A stretch of 64,000 nt of DNA from Erodium maritimum (taxonomy: Eukaryota > Streptophyta > Magnoliopsida > Geraniales > Geraniaceae). A program made the position numbers and the translations under genes. Positions 21,550 to 33,240 of the stretch are shown in pieces. The first letter of the stretch is position 1, and every line of letters begins with the position of its first letter. The notes under the pieces were generated by a model, which saw nothing but the letters and a program-made list of their open reading frames with translations, did not search any database and was not told the origin of the DNA. The DNA is taken from NCBI GenBank assembly GCA_963921825.1, contig OY997590.1:62362012-62426011 (forward strand), given 5' to 3'.

Positions 21550-24194
21550 TGTAAGAACCGCCCCCGGTTGATCTCGGTCGAACCGGAGAATTCTGTCGAA
21601 AGTTGACTTTTTGTTGGAAAAGTCAACTGATGACTCCGGGAGTCATTCAGGAACTTTCCGGGGCCCAAAATGCTTAGTCTTCTATACGGTTAGCTTAATT
21701 GGGCCGTTTCCTTTCAAACGACTATAATTGTGAAAAAATCAACTATCGGTCAATTTCGGGTCAAACTTCGCTTAATCAAGGACTAAAATAAATTAAACCT
21801 TTGTGTTGGATTTTCTTAAGAAGAGAGGTGGCCCCCACATGGAAAAGTGTCCATAGAGGTTTGGGTGAGAAGAAACAAGGTGGAAAAGACTCTTATACCC
21901 CCAAACTTGAACTTGAGAGGCTTTTAGGCAAAGGGGGGGCAATTGGGTATTTACCAAATTAGGTTTTAAGGGTTTTGGAACAACAATTTCAGCCACTTTA
22001 CACCTCTTGGCCGAAATTGGAGAGAGAGGAAGGAAGAGAAGAGCTATGGAAGCTTGAGGAGGAAGAAAGGAGGAAAATGATTGGTCTTGAACTCATTTTC
22101 TACCCAAATCTTCCCAAACACACTAGTTTCTTCTTCTATTTTCCATTCCCAAGGTAAATATCTAATCTTTTTTCGTTTTTGTTGATTTTGGTTCATGGGT
22201 TTTGTGGAAAAAGGATGAACATGGTTGGGTTTTGAGGTTTTGGGTGTTGGATGATGTTTTTTTTTGGAGAGAAAAGTGTGTTGGATGATTGTTTTTGATT
22301 GAATTGTTGTGGTTTTGATGAAGACTCATCATGGGTGTTGAAGTAGAGACGTTTTTAGGACTGATTTGGAAGTTGGGAAGGTCAAAAATGGAGGTTTTGA
22401 GGGTTATTTTCGTGAAAACCGAAACTGGAGGAAGAAGAAGGCGGAACAGTGTCAGACCCGTCACGGATCCGTGATGGGCATCGTGACGGAACGCGTCATG
22501 GCTCCGTGACGGAGGCCGTGACCCGAACCGTCACGGAGTCCGTCAAGGCTCCGTGACAGACCAGAATTGGGCCTTTTGGGCCCAATTTGTTGGATTTCGA
22601 GTAATTGGGACGGTTATCTATAACCGAGTCCTTTTAGGGTTAACTGGGAATGTTTTCCTCTTTAAACCTTTTGTGAATTACTCTTGATTTGAGTATTTAA
22701 TTGTGATCCAAGACTTTGGACCCGAGCTTGACGAAGGAGAAGACTTTTGGACCTTGTGAAGTGACAAGGAGGAAGCTAGCCAGGTCGTCCGCTGCTGGAT
22801 TGGATTATTGTTGAGGTAGGGAAAGTAGCGAATACCGGTTTAATTGTGGAAAGTTACTAGTATGCCTATAGGTTGTAATTACTTGGTTTAACTGTTAGAA
22901 TTGCATTATTAGGAGGTGAGGAACGAGTGAAATGAGGGATAGCTTACGAGCCATGTCGAGCCGTAAGTTTGGGAATTGCCGTGCTGTAGAAATGCATGCG
23001 GGCCATGTCGAGCCCTTAGGTTGTGTGTTGATTGAAATGCCATGATCTTTGATTGAGATGCATGATGTGTGATTTAGCCGTTGTTAGATTGAGAATCATG
23101 ATATGGTATTACTCGGTGTAGTATGTTGTTGTTATGTTTGGGAAAGTGTGCCATGCTTGATATGACGTGAACCATTGGTTGTGATATGATCGGGTGATTG
23201 ATAGACCGATATGATGTGTTGTGGTAAGTTGACCCGGTTGGTATACCGTGGTTGAAATATGGCATTGTGATGCGTGAGACCTTCTTGATGCATGTTCCAA
23301 GAGTTGTTGTATTCCGATATGGTACCTACAACGAGGGGGTGCACCGATGTAGGGTAGTACCTAGGCCGACGATGTGGTCCCACGTATGCGCGGTCCCCCG
23401 GAGTGTGGTTCGGGTACGATACTTACATCGAGGGGGTATGCCGGTGTAGAGTATCTAGGCCGACGGTTACGTGATCAGTATTGTGTTTGTGCCCCGACGG
23501 ATTCTCGGGAAGACATCTAGGTAGATGCTGTGTGGTCCGGTATGATGTATTGTGATTGTGCCCCGATGCGGTTCCGGGAAGATATCTAGGCCGATGCTGA
23601 GTGGTCAGGTACGATATGATAGAGTCGGACTGTGTACAACCGACGGAGTCGGGGACTGCAGTACGGGACGTGTGTTTGTTTTACTGTTTATTATATGCTT
23701 GATGATCAATTAAGTGATGTGAGTGTAGTGTGATGGTAGTCGTATGAGTATGTTTGTGAGAGTGGTTCTAGTCTTGTGACTGAGGTTTGTGGTTTTGAGT
23801 TTCCATGTTGTGGTTAGTTGTGTGCCGTACTAGTATGCCCTAATTGGACGGTTACTCGTGGTGGTGAGCGGATGCTCCTAAACTTAACTACTTTTCCTAC
23901 TGAGCGAAAGGTCACCCCTTTACCTTATTGTTTTACAGGTTTTGAGCGGGATGTGGTCTAGCGTGATTCTCGGAGCTGGGGAGCTAGCGAGGGTCTTAGG
24001 CTAGTCTGGTCTAGAGACGTACCCTCTTTTTGAACTTAACGTTTATTATTGGTTTTATGAGCTGTTGACTCATTGTATCAGATTTATTACTTTCGGATTA
24101 TTATTTCAGAATTTATTTCTTTTAAATAACTTTATTTATTTATTATTTTAGTTAACGTCTCGAGTCTGGTCAAAACCGGATTTGGGGCGTGACA
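21550..24194 (+). repeat. LTR H1
   Basis: 2645 bp, TGTAAGAACCGCCCCC...GGGGCGTGACA. It is closely similar to LTR H2 over most of its length; the main differences are at the start, in the CCGTCACGG segment and in small indels. The 5 bases before it are tctat; no matching copy follows H2. Confidence 0.93.
22445..22565. repeat. CCGTGACGG palindrome cluster in LTR H1
   Basis: Repeated CGTCACGG / CCGTGACG words are interleaved in both orientations. The matching segment of H2 (39608-39785) is about 60 bases longer with different unit order, so it has expanded or contracted since the copies separated. Confidence 0.8.
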
Positions 24195-24197
24195 ATT

Positions 24198-24209
24198 TGG
24201 TATCAGAGC
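24198..24209 (+). promoter_or_regulatory. Primer binding site after LTR H1
   Basis: TGGTATCAGAGC lies three bases after the LTR end, complementary to the initiator tRNA-Met 3' end. Confidence 0.9.
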
Positions 24210-24350
24210 TTGGTTTTTCAAAAACTTCGGACCGTACGTCAAATAGGTGGGTAGAGTTGGGTCGTTAGGTTTCCGTGTGTCGGTTACGCAAGTCTGAGAT
24301 GTCCTACGCGTAGAATCGAGACGAGGAGAGTCTCGGGTTAGTGAAATGTC

Positions 24351-26196
24351 TGTTGGTTTTTGTGCCCTAGGCCAATCGTGATCATGGACGGAATTATCAT
24401 TTCATTAATACATGGGCACTACTATTATCATTTGCGAAATGTTAATAGTGTAAATAATACTCTTTCTTAAGATCATCGGGTTGAGGACCTGATAGTAAAA
24501 CTCTTCGAAGTAATAGAGTATTATTCACTTGATCCCTGGTCTTATTGATATACTAAGACTAGTATGATGTTAGCTGATGATCACATTTTACTGATCATAC
24601 ATATTGGATATGAAGTCAAATCATAAATGTCATTTAGGGAAATGACATTGGATGACCCACTATGAGAATACTTCATAGGAACTGTCATGAGTATTTCTCA
24701 GTACCGTAATATGACTTAAGTCCTCTAACCTTATAGTCATCATGATTTCTACATAGGTGGCTATGTGCTTTGACACAGTTAAACGTTGTCTTTAACCGGG
24801 CAATTATAAAGGATGTGATTGGGTGCATAAGTGTCTATGTGAGAGATATGATTTACTGATAAGGGATCTATCACTCATATAAATATGAAAGATATCGTTT
24901 GGGCCCCTTGATAAGTGGGATTGCAGGAAAAGCATGGCCATGCGAATTGATAGAGAGTTATCACTGGCAGTCTACTTAAGATCAAGAAACAGCGATCGAA
25001 TAAAATAAGGATGACGACCCTATGCCTTATTCGATCGAGATATCGTTGATAGAAGGGTTAACAAATTAGCGTGTAAAAGGTTAAGTCGCATTGACGATCA
25101 TCATACACGTTTGGGTAGTCATATTGCTTTGCTAGAAGACAACTATGACATGTGGACGAATCGAGGATTTCGGGCCCACTGTCGAACGTCGTATGAGCCT
25201 GCAGGATCACACCTAACAACAAACCCAAAATCGTGTTGGACTTTGGAAGTCCATTAAGTGAATAAAGTAATATATTATATTTGATATAATATTTATTTAT
25301 TCATTAAACTCGTTTTTCAAATTGCCAATATAATAAAGATTATGTTGGACATTAAAATGCAAAAATGACACTTGAATTTTTGAAATTCAAAGAGTGTATT
25401 TTTGCATGAGCACTACTCCTAAAATGAGACAGTTGTCATAAAAGAAAGTCCAAGAGTTGGACTTGCTTGAAATGACTTAGTGGAGTCATGTTTAAGAATA
25501 GTAAGCATGCAAAACCTAAGTGAGACACTTGTCCAAGTTGGAAGTCCAAGTGTTGGGTTTTTCCAAATAAAATAAGTGTGGTCATGTTGGGTTAAGTATG
25601 CATGCAAGAGAGAGAAGAAAAATCATATTTTTCTCAAGGTTGTGTTGAGAATGGTTCTCAAAGTGTAGAGAGAAAAACGAGTAGAGAGAAAAGAGAGAGG
25701 AAGAAGTGTTCTTCATCTTGTGCTAGCACACAAACGATTTTGGGAAGGATTGTTCAAGAACTATGTGGCTTTGATTCCTCCAAGAGGATACGTAGGCTTC
25801 TTGGAGACTCAAGCCAAATCCATTTGTTTCGATGTTGTTTGTTTGCAAAAGAGAAGAACAATCTGGGCAGATTTTTCTGCCCAGTTTCTGTCCGACCAGC
25901 CACTGGAAAGAGCTCGATCGGAAGTTCATCCGAGGCCCGATCTTGCTGATTTTTGGAGTGAAGGTTCTACACATATTGGTCTTCAATCTGACCGGAGGGA
26001 TTTGGATTCCAACGATTCTTTTCTGATATATACGAGCTGCAAGTTGGTCCATGTTTCGAACCAAGCTGAAAATTGAAAGAGGTAATCTCTCCTTTAATTT
26101 TTATTTGTCGGTTTACTCGGAATTACATGGATCCTGAGGCTATTCTAGGGAAAGTTTTTTATTTTCCGCTGCGTTTTGCTCCTTATAATTCCAACA
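24351..26196 (+). mobile_element. Solo Ty1/copia LTR (J)
   Basis: A sequence absent from the equivalent leader of element I begins TGTTGGTTTTTGTGCCC and ends TTCCGCTGCG...TTCCAACA, typical of a copia LTR. After it, the gypsy leader resumes. Flanking 5-mers are atgtc (24346-24350) and atgtt (26197-26201), a 4/5 match. The 1846-bp LTR is of a different family from A, B and C. The same LTR, cut short, sits at the same position after LTR H2 (41571-41645). The frames at 25602-26076 in its 3' part are not recognised proteins. Confidence 0.7.
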
Positions 26197-26227
26197 ATGT
26201 TCGGTCTAGATACCGTGTACTTTTGGC

Positions 26228-26274
26228 AAACCATTGTGGTTGGTGTCATTGTTTGACACCAACCACAATGGTTT
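26228..26274. repeat. Perfect 21-bp hairpin
   Basis: AAACCATTGTGGTTGGTGTC plus A (26228-26248) is the exact reverse complement of 26254-26274, with a 5-base loop TTGTT. It lies 31 bases after the end of LTR J in the H leader, and I do not see it in the matching leader of element I. Confidence 0.9.
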
Positions 26275-26474
26275 TCCGAGTGTGGACATGGCCGGGTAGT
26301 AATAGTGAAATTACAGAGACCCGAGGTGTGTAGCTGCAATGACTTGCTGTATGCTTTGATTGTGTTAAATGATTTGTGCAGGTTGTGTTTTGGATGCCCC
26401 GCATAAGCGGATGGTTAGTGTAATTTACGAATGGGTCATGCCCAATTTTCTGTAGAAACTGAAGTGTATGTACC

Positions 26475-28162
26475 TGTTAGTCTTAGTGCCCGTAGTTCAA
26501 TCCTAAATGTCCAAATGTATATATCATCGTTAGCAATAAAATTAAAGCGGCTTTATATTACTTATGTGTTGGAGTAATATATCGATGTGTGCTCTGATCT
26601 ATGCCCACCATGCGAATAGAACCATAGATCGAGATAGATCACACTCGATGGGTCCCTAGTCAACAAAGCTTCACTAGAAGCGACTAGTATGAAAGATGGC
26701 TCTTTATGGCTTACGTTCTGTTAGTCATTGGAATGGGATTCCGGAGTCTGATCATAGATATCATGTGGGACATGATATTGGACGACCCGCCCTGAATATG
26801 TGCCATAGATTAAGTCATGAACATATTCAGTGTTGTAGCTTGTCATGTATCCTTAGACCAAGGAGTCTTTGTGATCGCTATGTAGTCAACAACTGAGTTT
26901 GACCTGAGCCTAACGTTGTCCGTAACAGGGCTTCCATAACGGCCAGGATTGGCTTGGGTACGGGCTACATGAGTGACACGAAAGACGGCTAAGGGATTTA
27001 TCCCTCATACTAAGGTATGGGAAAGATATCGGTTCTCGGCCACTTGATCGAGAGTGACTGGAAGAATAGCATGGCCATGCACATGATACTGGGTATCATA
27101 TCTTCAGTCATCTCACATATCAAGGAACGGTGATTGAGAATAATAAGGATGACGGCTCTATGCCTTATCTCAATCAGGATATCGGAGATAAAAGGATAAT
27201 GACAGGGACGACGGAAAGGTTAGAATCGACAGGGTCGATTCGCTATGTAGTGTCAGGCAATACTAAAGTCTCGTTAGTTGCCACTTAAATAGGATCAAGT
27301 AAAATGGGATTTTACGTTGATCTATTGACATGCATAAACCTAAGGGTCACACCGGAGGATGAAACTCATTGACACATTTATGGAGAATGGCCAAAAGGGA
27401 GTTGTCTCGGGACATGACCAAAACTGGGTTTTGGGTCATGTGCCCGTAAGTGAATAGGACTTTACGGATCGAGACAAGGCTTGGAGTCTTGGGATTGATC
27501 GCGTCGGATAATGTTGGACATTTCCGGTATGGAAGGCATGGAGGCGATGAGCGAATCACGGGACCTCGTTGGAAATGGTCACGGGCCATGTTCCAAGAGG
27601 CCCATGAAAGGCCCATGCAACCAAGGCCCATGGAACTAATTAATCAAGTCTTGATTAATTAGTACTAAGTAAGCAAGACAAGGATTAAGGTGTTGGTGAT
27701 TCACCACCTAACCCAATCTTGTCTTGCCATACTTTGTCCTATTTACACCTTACTTGACACCATACTTGTCCCATGCCTTTAGTTGGACAAGTATGGGTTT
27801 TGTTATGTTTAAGTCATCTTTTTTCAACATAACAAACACAAGACAAGAATAGGAAACACATTTTCTCTCCCTCTTCCATGGCCATTTCGGGTTTGGCTAG
27901 TTTCCTCCTCCATTTTTGTGTTCTTGAGTCCTCAAAGAGAAGAACTACGTGGCTTTGATTCCCATGTGGATACGTAGGCATCTTGGAGACTCAAGCCAAT
28001 CATTCGTTAACCGGTGTTCTTGTTTTGGTAAGAACTAGTGCTGAATTTTTCTCTTGTTAATCCATTCTTTGTTAGTTGTTTCATGGTTCTAATTGTCTCT
28101 TGGTTTTCATTGATTTTCCGCTGCGAGTTGGTTCATCTCCAACCCTACCTCGAGACCCAACA
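26475..28162 (+). repeat. 5' LTR of copia C
   Basis: Starts TGTTAGTCTTAGTGCCC and ends CGAGACCCAACA. It contains three adjacent inverted repeats: CTAATTAATCAAG with its complement (27636-27662), CCATACTTGTCC with GGACAAGTATGG (27760-27796), and TTTGTTATGTT with AACATAACAAA (27799-27836). Confidence 0.97.
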
Positions 28163-28163
28163 G

Positions 28164-28175
28164 TGGTATCAGAGC
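28164..28175 (+). promoter_or_regulatory. Primer binding site of copia C
   Basis: TGGTATCAGAGC begins two bases after the LTR end; it is the tRNA-Met primer complement. Confidence 0.93.
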
Positions 28176-29718
28176 CGTGCTACCTTCGGGATTCACAAGA
28201 CGGTGTTCAAAGTTTCGGTTTTGCTTGAAAGTTTCGTTTTTGGCATGTTGTTTTGCTAAATTGTTTGATAACATGTTTTAAATTATTGTTTATGGATTTA
28301 ATGCATGTAAAATGAATTTTTGAAAATTATTTCAAATCTGGAAATTTTGAAAAAAATTTGATTTTTCGGGTCTCGGGAGCGGGACTCTCGGGGAGCCGAA
28401 ACCGGGACCGAACGGGGCTCCGTTGGACGGAGCTAGGCCAAGCATGACCATTGGATGGTTGATATGCCAAGGCTAAACCGTTTTGTTAGTTATGACGAGT
28501 TTGGAACCGTCATGACGAACTCGAAGATCAAATGTTCAAAAGTTTCATTTTTGAACGGTTTCGATAAACCGAGCATCAAAAATTTTCGAAACTTGGCTAT
28601 TAATTAAAACCGGAAAATCACATGATGTTTGATAACATGCTTGTTTGATAACACGATGTGTGATGTGATGTTGGCATGGTGTACATAATAGCCCCGAGCT
28701 CGATTTAATTATTTATCGCTTTTCACGGCCTGCGAGCCGTTAGTGTTAGCGTGTAATTATTCTTTCAAGGTGTGGTCGTCGAACCACTTGTTTGTAATAT
28801 TTATTTATTCCCGACCTGCGAGTCGTGTATTAAATTGTAATTTTTTACTCAAGATGAAGAAAGGGCGAAAAGGTCATTTGGTGGCTTTTCGGGTGTTGGC
28901 ATCAGCTTGGAGTCGGTGGAGCTCAAGAAGCTAGTGGGAGTTAGTTTAGGGGGCTATTATGTGCACATTTATCGCTTTATGCTTGGTTTAGTTTATGCAT
29001 GATTAATTCTATGTGTTTTAGAATTGCATGCTTAACTTTATTTACCGAGCATATCACCTCACATGCAAAGATAAAATTGGAATTTTAATCCTTGTGTATG
29101 AACCCTTAGAACCGTCATTACATTGGATGTAGTTGACGGGTTCAAAGGAAGAATTACATTGGATGTAATTTGAGGCATCATTGCATTTGGAATGTAGTTG
29201 ATGTGCTCATCGCATCTAGGATGTGCCAAAGTTTTGAACACAACTAGACAAGTAAAAGCGGGTCATGTCCGATACCTCCCAATAATCAACACCTTACTAC
29301 CTCCCCGTCCTATGGGTGTCGTGCGCATTAGCGGAGCATCCATGGGGAAGCGGGGTAGTAGGTTTGGACGACATATGTGGGTGTCGTGCGCATTAGCGGA
29401 GCACCTACATAGTGACAGGCCATAGTTGAAAATTGGTGGACCCGACTACGATTCTCAGCCTGAGGTTGAGCTAGGGTAACAGATAGGGTAAGTCGTGTAC
29501 ATAAGTACATACCCTAGCCAGGAGTCACATTGGATGTGATTGGATGGAGTCCTACCTACATAGCTCGATTAAGTGGTGAGCATTAGTTCAGCTTAATCGA
29601 GTGAATCAAGGATCTTGGTTTCAGATTCTAAAGGTTTAGAATTGATTGTTGGTGTTTAAGCTTGATCTTCATAAAATTTATTCAGTTTACTGATTGAATT
29701 TTATCTGTTGTAGATCAA
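28176..29718 (+). other. Untranslated leader of copia C
   Basis: About 1.5 kb has no gene. It holds imperfect repeats of CATTGGATGTA near 29120-29220. An exact 25-base direct repeat (29314-29338 and 29379-29403, core GTGCGCATTAGCGGAGCA) is also present. Both features recur in A, B and, diverged, in D. This is where packaging and dimerisation signals would be expected. Confidence 0.7.
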
Positions 29719-29952
29719 ATGGCAAATTCAGCGAACATTAATAGTTTGTCATTAAAAACCATTCTTGACAGGGTCAAGCTAAATGGGACAAACTATTTGG
29801 ACTGGTACAGAATTTTGAGGATAGTCCTCAAGTCTGAACGCAAAGAATATGTCATTGACAAGGCTGTCTCTAAGACCATATCAGAGTTACATGAAGTGTC
29901 ATCAGCTGCTGAGAAGAATATCTCAGGGATCTGGGATCCAAGGATATTCTGA
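29719..29952 (+). pseudogene. Gag remnant of copia C
   Basis: MANSANINSLSLKTILD and LNGTNYLDWYR give the Gag N-terminus. KEYVIDKAVS then joins directly to KTISELHEVSSAAEK, which is the far end of the domain. Compared with element D, about 410 bases are missing (junction near 29868). The same junction occurs in A and B. The frame ends at 29952, so a full Gag capsid protein cannot be made. Confidence 0.85.
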
Positions 29953-30427
29953 TGGTCAACAAGGGAATTGGAAGTGGCAAGGGCTGGGCCCATGCGCACT
30001 TGGCAGGAAAGATGAGACACCTGAGAATGTCTGCTTCTACTGCCAACAGCCTGGTCATTGGAACCGGGATTACAGGAAGTTCACGGCTGATCTGAAGAAG
30101 TGCAGTGGGACTGCGCCTTCATCAAATAGCCTGGATGATCTGAAGAAGGGCAGTAGGACTGCGCCTTCATCAGGAAACCTGGATGATCTAAGGAAGGGCG
30201 GTGGGATCGTGCCTTCATTCGGTATTAACTCTATAGAGCTACATCTCTCTACTTCCAAAGATTCATGGGTATTAGATACCATGACTGAATCTCACACATG
30301 CACTAATATATGGTGGTTGAAAGTAGGAGAGATTTGGAAAGCACGAAATGGACCTCAGAGTTGTGGCAACTGCTGTAGGATCCATGAGTCTTGCTTTGCC
30401 AAGAGGCCTTGTCTTAGTATTGTATAA
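29953..30427 (+). pseudogene. Nucleocapsid and protease region of C
   Basis: The frame that ends at 30427 carries a CCHC-like knuckle CFYCQQPGHWNRDY in which the last Cys is Tyr. A linker of three 16-residue repeats follows (30089-30232; DLKKGSRTAPSS pattern). Then comes WVLDTMTESHTCTN, where the aspartic protease signature DTG reads DTM (30275-30283). Both changes are shared with A and B, where visible, so they are inherited. Confidence 0.8.
30089..30232 (+). repeat. 48-bp coding tandem triplicate
   Basis: Three in-frame units start at 30089, 30137 and 30185 (GATCTGAAGAAG...GCCTTCATC). Element D has a single unit at the same place. Elements A and B also have three, so the expansion predates their insertion. 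Confidence 0.9.
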
Positions 30428-31584
30428 TGTATATTGCATACCTACTTTTAGTAGGAATATTATATCTGTATCCGTGTTTGACAAGGAAGGATATAATGTT
30501 AATATTGGAAATGGAGTTTTCAATGTTCTATGCAATGATATGTTTTATACCAGTACTGACATGGTTGGAGGATTGTACATATTAGATATGGGTAACAATG
30601 CCTCAAGTTCTATATATTCTGTTAATACCAAGAGGTCTAAATCCAACGATTTAAACCTAACTCTGTTATGGTACTGTCATTTGGGTCGCATAAACAAGAA
30701 GCACCTATCAGCACTTCAGAAGTGCGGACTTTCAGGTTCATTCGAATTCCATTCGATCGATAGGTGCAAGGTTTGTTTGATGGGCAAAATGACTAAAGTG
30801 CCCTTTTATCGATCGCGATGAAAGGGCGGGTGAATTATTGGGGCTGATACACTCGAATGTGTGTAGATCAATAAGTTCACTTGCCAGGAGGGGTTTTAGC
30901 TACTTTATCAGATTTACTGATGATTACAGTAAATATGGTTATGTCTATTCGCTGAGACATAAGTCTGAAGCTTTTGATAAATTCAAAGAGTTTAAGACTA
31001 AAGTAGAAAACCAGCTCGACAAAGGTATTAAGGCACTTCGATTGGATCGAGGTGGAAAATACTTGACCACAGAGTTATTAGATCATCTAAAAGAGAATGA
31101 GATTCTTTTGGAATGGACTCCTCTTGGGACACTGTAGATGAAAGGTGTAGCCAAACGGAGAAATCGGACATTGTTAGACAATGGTCCATTCCATTATTAG
31201 TTGGACTGATCTCCCAATCTCTTTCTGGGGTTATGCTCTAGAGACGACCGCATTCATAGTGAATCGGGCTTCGACGAAGGGTGTGGAAGGGACACCATTT
31301 TAAAATGGTACGGGATGATGCCCGCTTTGTCCTTCCTAAAGATTTGTGGTTGCGAGGCTTGTGTGAAACATTTGGTTTCGACTAAGCTCGAACCAAGATC
31401 TGAGATATGCACCTTCGTGTGGTGTCCCAAAGCAACAAGGGGATACTATTTCTACAATCCCAGTGAGAACATGGTGTTCGTCGCATGGGGTGGGGTCTTT
31501 ATGGAAAAGGAGTTTTGTTTCCAAAGACGTCATTGGGAGGACTGTGCATCTCGAAGAAATTCAGGATGGTACAGATCTGTCTAA
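30348..31584 (+). pseudogene. Integrase region of copia C
   Basis: The frame 30348-30821 covers the pre-integrase and zinc part (CHLGRINKKHLSALQKCG, CKVCLMGKMTK). A shift follows, and 30838-31137 holds the catalytic core. The first catalytic aspartate, found in D as SDVCGP, is Asn here (HSNVC, codon 30856-30858). The second is kept in RLDRGGKYL. The frame 31315-31584 is the C-terminal part. Stops and shifts separate these pieces. Confidence 0.8.
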
Positions 31585-31672
31585 ACCAATTGGCAACCCA
31601 GTAGAAAGGAGCCAGAGATTGTCGTAGAGTAAGAACCAATTCCTGTTACAATTCCGAAAGGTCCAAGGCGAT

Positions 31673-32653
31673 TTGAAAGGATCAATCTTCCACCTCCAGG
31701 ATATGGTATCCGGAGGTGACAATGAAGTCATGGTGGATCACGATGATCCAGCCACCTTTCAGGAAGTCGTGGATGGGCCCAACTCCGAGTTATGGCTGGG
31801 AGCCATGAGGGAGGAAATGCAATCCATGTCGGACAACCGAGTCTGGGAACCGGTTGATCCCATCAATGGTGTGAGGACCATCGGATGCAAATGGATCTTC
31901 AAGGTGAAGATGGACATGGATGGCAACCCTCTGACCTACAAAGCTCAACTGGTGGCGAAAGGTTATAGGCATGGATTGACTATGAGGAAACCTTCTCCTT
32001 AGTGGCTATGGTCAAAATCGATCCAAATTCTTCTTGACATAACTGCGTATCATAATTACGAGATATGGCAAGTGGATGTCAAAACTGCTTTCCTAAATGG
32101 AAATTTGACTGAGTACGTTTGTATGTCTCGGCCCAAAGGTTTTGACGATCCGAAGAATAAAGGAAAGATTTATAAGTTGTTGAAATCCATTTCTGGATTG
32201 AAACGAACTTCTCGGAGTTGGATCCTTCGTTTTGATTAAGCTGTAATTGGATTTGGCATAATCAAGAACGAGGATGAATCTTGCGTTTATAAGAAGGCTA
32301 GTGGGAGCAATATTACCTTTCTGGTTCTCATTGAAAACGACATCCCAACCTTGCACGAGATTAAAGCTTGGTTGAGGAAGTGTTTTTCAATAAAGGACTT
32401 AGGTGATTCTTCTCATATCTTAAGGATTAAGATATGTAGAGATCGCACCAAGAGGGTCTTGGATTTAAGTCAGGGAACCTATGTGAACAAGGCATTGAGT
32501 AGGTTCTTAATGCTCGATTCAAAGAAAGGACTCTTACCCACTAGTCATGGCATTCATCTCAGCAAGACTCAGTGTCCTAAGACACCTGATGAGCTGAAAA
32601 GGATGATGAGAATCCTATGCGTCTGGGGGCAGGATCGATCATATATGCCATGA
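31673..32653 (+). pseudogene. Reverse transcriptase of C, YVDD deleted
   Basis: The RT blocks are present in order: ELWLGAMREEMQSMSDN, CKWIFKVKMDMDG, the TAFLNGNL region near 32085 and SISGLKRTSRSW. At 32321-32335 the LVL block joins directly to IENDIP. Element D has YVDDILR between them, so 21 bases (7 codons) including the catalytic YVDD are missing in frame. C also has private lesions: a small deletion near 31969 and a stop TAA in LRFD-stop-AVIGFG (32236-32238). Confidence 0.88.
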
Positions 32654-33227
32654 CATGTATGAGACCAGACGTCTCGTAAGCCTTATGTTGTACCAGTAGA
32701 CATCATTCTATCCCGGGGGAAAGATGATGCTGAACTAGTCGTCGAAGGATGAGTAGACGCTAGTTTTCCAAGACAAATCCAGATGACTTTAGAAGTCAAT
32801 CAGGATATGTGTTTACGCTGAATGGCAGAGCTTTAGCTGGGAAAGCGTAAAGCAAGATACCATTTCCGAATCTACGACAGAGGCCAAGTACATGGATCCT
32901 GCAGAGGCAGCTAAGGAGGCTATGTGGATTTGGAAATTCATGGCAGGACTGGGTGTAATTAAAAACCCATCCAGTCCGGTGAATCCATTTTGCGACAACA
33001 CAAGGGCCATTGCGCAAGCTAAAAGCCTAGATCGCATAACAAATCCAAACATGTACTGCGGCGTATCCACCTCATCAGATAAATACTGAACTGAGGTGAA
33101 GTGAAGATAACCGATATTGCAACAGATGATAACATAGCCAACCCTTTGACTAAGGCAGTGTCACTGCCTGAACATGTTAGACATGTAAAGTCGATGGGGA
33201 CATATTGGAGTTTAGATTGGAACTAGG
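32654..33227 (+). pseudogene. RNase H remnant of copia C
   Basis: The region matches the RNase H of D up to 12450 and continues beyond it (AAKEAMWIWKFMAGLG, then PVNPFCDNTRAIAQAK). A deletion of roughly 78 bases relative to D sits near 32720, and B and A show the same junction. Several stops and shifts are present. Confidence 0.75.
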
Positions 33228-33240
33228 GCAAGTGGGAGAT
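33228..33240 (+). promoter_or_regulatory. Polypurine tract of copia C
   Basis: GCAAGTGGGAGAT directly precedes the 3' LTR, the usual plus-strand priming site of plant copia elements. Confidence 0.85.

Noticed and set aside
25602..26076. Overlapping frames of 113-118 codons
   Set aside because: They lie in the 3' part of solo copia LTR J, on both strands, without a recognisable product.
24440..26196. Solo LTR J starting at TGTTAATAG (24440)
   Set aside because: The flanking bases there do not match downstream, and the copy after H2 shares sequence back to 41571. The start at 24351 with the atgtc/atgtt flanks fits better.
27347..27631. 94-codon minus-strand frame repeated in all copia LTRs, with a 70-codon frame on the other strand
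   Set aside because: Its conservation follows from near identity of the young LTRs. It has no domain and lies in the U3 region.
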